NCBI GenBank assembly: GCA_005789055.1
Contig: SYAA01000101.1
Location: 1 to 7,335, forward strand
Direction: 5' to 3'
Source of the DNA: Actinomycetota bacterium
Lineage (GTDB): Bacteria > Actinomycetota > Actinomycetes > Mycobacteriales > Mycobacteriaceae
DNA: 7,335 nt
Shown piece by piece: positions 5,411 to 7,335 of this stretch (the first letter of the stretch is position 1; each line of letters opens with the position of its first letter). The position numbers and the translations under genes were made by a program. Below the pieces are notes generated by a model. The model was not told where the DNA came from and did no database searches. It saw only the letters and a program-made list of their open reading frames with translations.

Positions 5411-7335
5411 CCGAAGAGCCTGGGCAGCACCCCTTCTGAGGTGCTGCGCAGTTCCTCCAGGGTGACCGTGAAAAATCCTTGAACCTCGACCGAATCCGAT
5501 GCGGAGTCAGAGACCCCGATGCGGGTGGCGGGAAGACCGCGCGCCGCGCACATCGCCACGAAGCGACTTTCCTCGGTGCGAGGTACCGCGGCCAGGACCC
5601 GGCCGGCGGACTCGGAGAACAGCAGCACGAACGCGTCGGCAACGGAGTCGTAATCGCTGGGAAGTACGACACGACAGCCGGTTTCACCCGCTAGGGCGGC
5701 CTCAACGACGGACTGGATCAATCCACCCTCACTCAGGTCATGGGCGGCCGAGACCAGTCCGTCGCGAGAGGCCGCCGTAAGTACGTCGGCGAGGAGTTTT
5801 TCCCGCGCAAGATCGACAGCGGGCGGAACACCGCCGAGGTGATCGGCCGTCACCTGGGCCCAGATCGACCCGTCGAACTCATCGCGAGTCTCACCGAGCA
5901 GATACAACGACTCGCCCGGTTCGCTGCCCAGGGCGGTGGGAAGCCGGCGGCGTACGTCGTCGATCACCCCGAGGACCCCGACCACCGGGGTGGGCAGGAT
6001 CGGCGTCGACCCAGTCTGGTTGTAGAAGCTGACGTTGCCGCCGGTGACCGGTATGCCAAGTGCCGCGCAGCCATCGGCCAGTCCGCGCACGGCCTGCGCG
6101 AACTGCCACATCACCCCGGGATCCTCCGGAGATCCGAAGTTGAGGCAGTTGGTGACCGCGATCGGGGTGGCGCCGGTGACTGCGACGTTGCGGTACGCCT
6201 CGGCAAGGGCCAGTTGAGCGCCGGTGTACGGATCGAGTTGGGTGTAGCGACCCGAAGCGTCGGTCGACATCGCAATGCCGCGGTGAGTTTGTTCATCGAT
6301 GCGCAGCACACCGCCGTCGGCGTGCTCGGCGAGCACGGTGTTGCCGCGCACGTAGCGGTCGTACTGCGCCGTGATGAACGACCGACTACACAGGTGCGGA
6401 CTAGCCAGCAAAGCCAGCAGGGTGGCGCGCAACTCCTCGCCGGACTTCGGCCGCGGGAGCGCGGCGGTGGTGTCGGCATTCAGCACGTCCTGGCTGTCCG
6501 GTCGGGCCAGCGGCCGAGAGTAGACCGGGCCCTCGTGGGCGACAGTGCGCGGCGGAACGTCGACGACGGTCTCGCCGTGCCAGGTGATGGTCAGCCGGTC
6601 GCCCTCGGCGACCTCCCCGATCACTGTGGCCAGCACGTCCCACTTACGGCAAACGGCCATGAAGGGTTCGACGTTCTCCGGTGAGACCACCGCGCACATG
6701 CGTTCCTGGGACTCACTGGAGAGCACCTCGGCCGGGTTCATATTCGCCGCGCGCAACGGCACCTTGTCGAGTTCGATGGCCATCCCGCCGTCCCCGGCGG
6801 ACGCCAACTCCGATGTGGCACAGGATAATCCGGCACCACCGAGATCTTGAATGCCGACCACCAGGCCCGCCGAATACAGCTCAAGGCAGCACTCGATGAG
6901 CACCTTCTCCATGAATGGGTCGCCCACCTGCACACTCGGGAGTTTCTTCCGGCCGGCTCCGGATTCGTCGCCGGCGAAGGTGTCCGATGCCAGCACCGAC
7001 ACGCCTCCGATCCCGTCCAGGCCGGTCCGGGCGCCGAACAGGATGATCTTGTTTCCGGCGCCGGAGGCGAAGGCCAGATGCAGGTCCTCGGTGCGCAACA
7101 CACCCACACACATAGCGTTGACCAGTGGGTTGCCCGCGTAGGAGGCGTCGAACACCGTCTCGCCGCCGATGTTGGGCAAGCCCAGCGAATTGCCGTACCC
7201 GCCGATCCCGCGCACCACCCCGTCGAGGACGCGGCGGGTGTCGGGGGCGTCGGCCGGACCGAAACGCAACTGATCCATCACTGCAACCGGCCGCGCGCCC
7301 ATGGCCAGGATGTCGCGCACGATGCCACCGACCCC
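5407..7335 (-). CDS. purL: Phosphoribosylformylglycinamidine synthase subunit PurL, N-terminus cut by window edge
   Basis: PurL is the large synthetase subunit of FGAM synthase, step 4 of IMP synthesis. It uses ATP to convert FGAR to FGAM with ammonia delivered by PurQ, with PurS completing the complex. The last 642 residues are visible. Roughly 110 N-terminal residues lie beyond the right edge, including the expected catalytic His region. Numbering from the first visible codon, recognisable blocks are [16 protein letters not shown] (1-16), [16 protein letters not shown] (47-62), [18 protein letters not shown] (131-148), [17 protein letters not shown] (163-179), GDGGM (181-185), [15 protein letters not shown] (393-407), [16 protein letters not shown] (427-442) and [14 protein letters not shown] (526-539). 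The visible length fits the short bacterial PurL (about 750 residues) of the PurLQS system, not the 1300-residue fused type. The frame is open at the edge, so the GTG at 7320 is an internal Val codon. The stop overlaps the hydrolase start as ATGA, so purL heads the visible operon. Confidence 0.98.
   Translation of the reverse strand, partial: GVGGIVRDILAMGARPVAVMDQLRFGPADAPDTRRVLDGVVRGIGGYGNSLGLPNIGGETVFDASYAGNPLVNAMCVGVLRTEDLHLAFASGAGNKIILFGARTGLDGIGGVSVLASDTFAGDESGAGRKKLPSVQVGDPFMEKVLIECCLELYSAGLVVGIQDLGGAGLSCATSELASAGDGGMAIELDKVPLRAANMNPAEVLSSESQERMCAVVSPENVEPFMAVCRKWDVLATVIGEVAEGDRLTITWHGETVVDVPPRTVAHEGPVYSRPLARPDSQDVLNADTTAALPRPKSGEELRATLLALLASPHLCSRSFITAQYDRYVRGNTVLAEHADGGVLRIDEQTHRGIAMSTDASGRYTQLDPYTGAQLALAEAYRNVAVTGATPIAVTNCLNFGSPEDPGVMWQFAQAVRGLADGCAALGIPVTGGNVSFYNQTGSTPILPTPVVGVLGVIDDVRRRLPTALGSEPGESLYLLGETRDEFDGSIWAQVTADHLGGVPPAVDLAREKLLADVLTAASRDGLVSAAHDLSEGGLIQSVVEAALAGETGCRVVLPSDYDSVADAFVLLFSESAGRVLAAVPRTEESRFVAMCAARGLPATRIGVSDSASDSVEVQGFFTVTLEELRSTSEGVLPRLFG

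Noticed and set aside
5740..6684. 314-codon open frame on the plus strand opposite purL
   Set aside because: It is a shadow of purL: polar, low-complexity translation with no recognisable motif, and purL is unmistakable on the other strand.
7318..7320. GTG at 7320 as the purL start
   Set aside because: The frame continues to the window edge with conserved PurL sequence (GVGGIV), so this is an internal valine codon.
1..7335. Mobile elements, CRISPR arrays, tRNA or rRNA genes, intrinsic terminators
   Set aside because: I saw no transposase or phage gene, no regularly spaced repeats, no tRNA-like sequence, and no GC hairpin followed by a T run between genes. The overlaps leave almost no intergenic space for them.

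Overview
The window is high-GC actinobacterial DNA, most likely from a mycobacterium. The partial PurF and PurL proteins read like their mycobacterial counterparts along their whole visible length. They flank a CPBP-type membrane protein and a small bacterial SCP-like protein, the same relatives I remember next to purL and purF in M. tuberculosis (Rv0803, Rv0804, Rv0807, Rv0808). The species cannot be fixed from the sequence alone.

Everything is coded on the minus strand, so transcription runs from the right edge to the left. In that order the genes are: purL (5407-7335, N-terminus cut by the window edge), a membrane-anchored alpha/beta-hydrolase of the Abhydrolase_9/DUF2319 type (3671-5410), a CPBP-family intramembrane protease-like protein (2991-3674), a DHA2-type MFS exporter (1588-2994), a bacterial SCP-like protein (1187-1591), a possible 31-codon mini-ORF (1095-1190), and purF (1-1098, C-terminus cut by the window edge).

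PurF (step 1) and PurL (step 4) belong to de novo IMP synthesis. The four full genes between them have no known enzymatic role in that pathway, and three are integral membrane proteins. Each of the five junctions from purL to the mini-ORF is a 4-base ATGA overlap, and the mini-ORF ends on a 4-base GTGA overlap with purF. This makes an unbroken chain of six start/stop overlaps, which points to one polycistronic transcript with coupled translation. The only stretch outside confidently called genes is 1099-1186 (88 bases), and the mini-ORF spans all of it.

I see no RNA genes, insertion sequences, CRISPR arrays, terminators or convincing promoters. I do not see a clearly new biological system. 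The points most worth a second look are the bridging mini-ORF, the overlap chain, and the insertion of a membrane hydrolase and an exporter into a purine operon where M. tuberculosis, as I remember it, has other genes.
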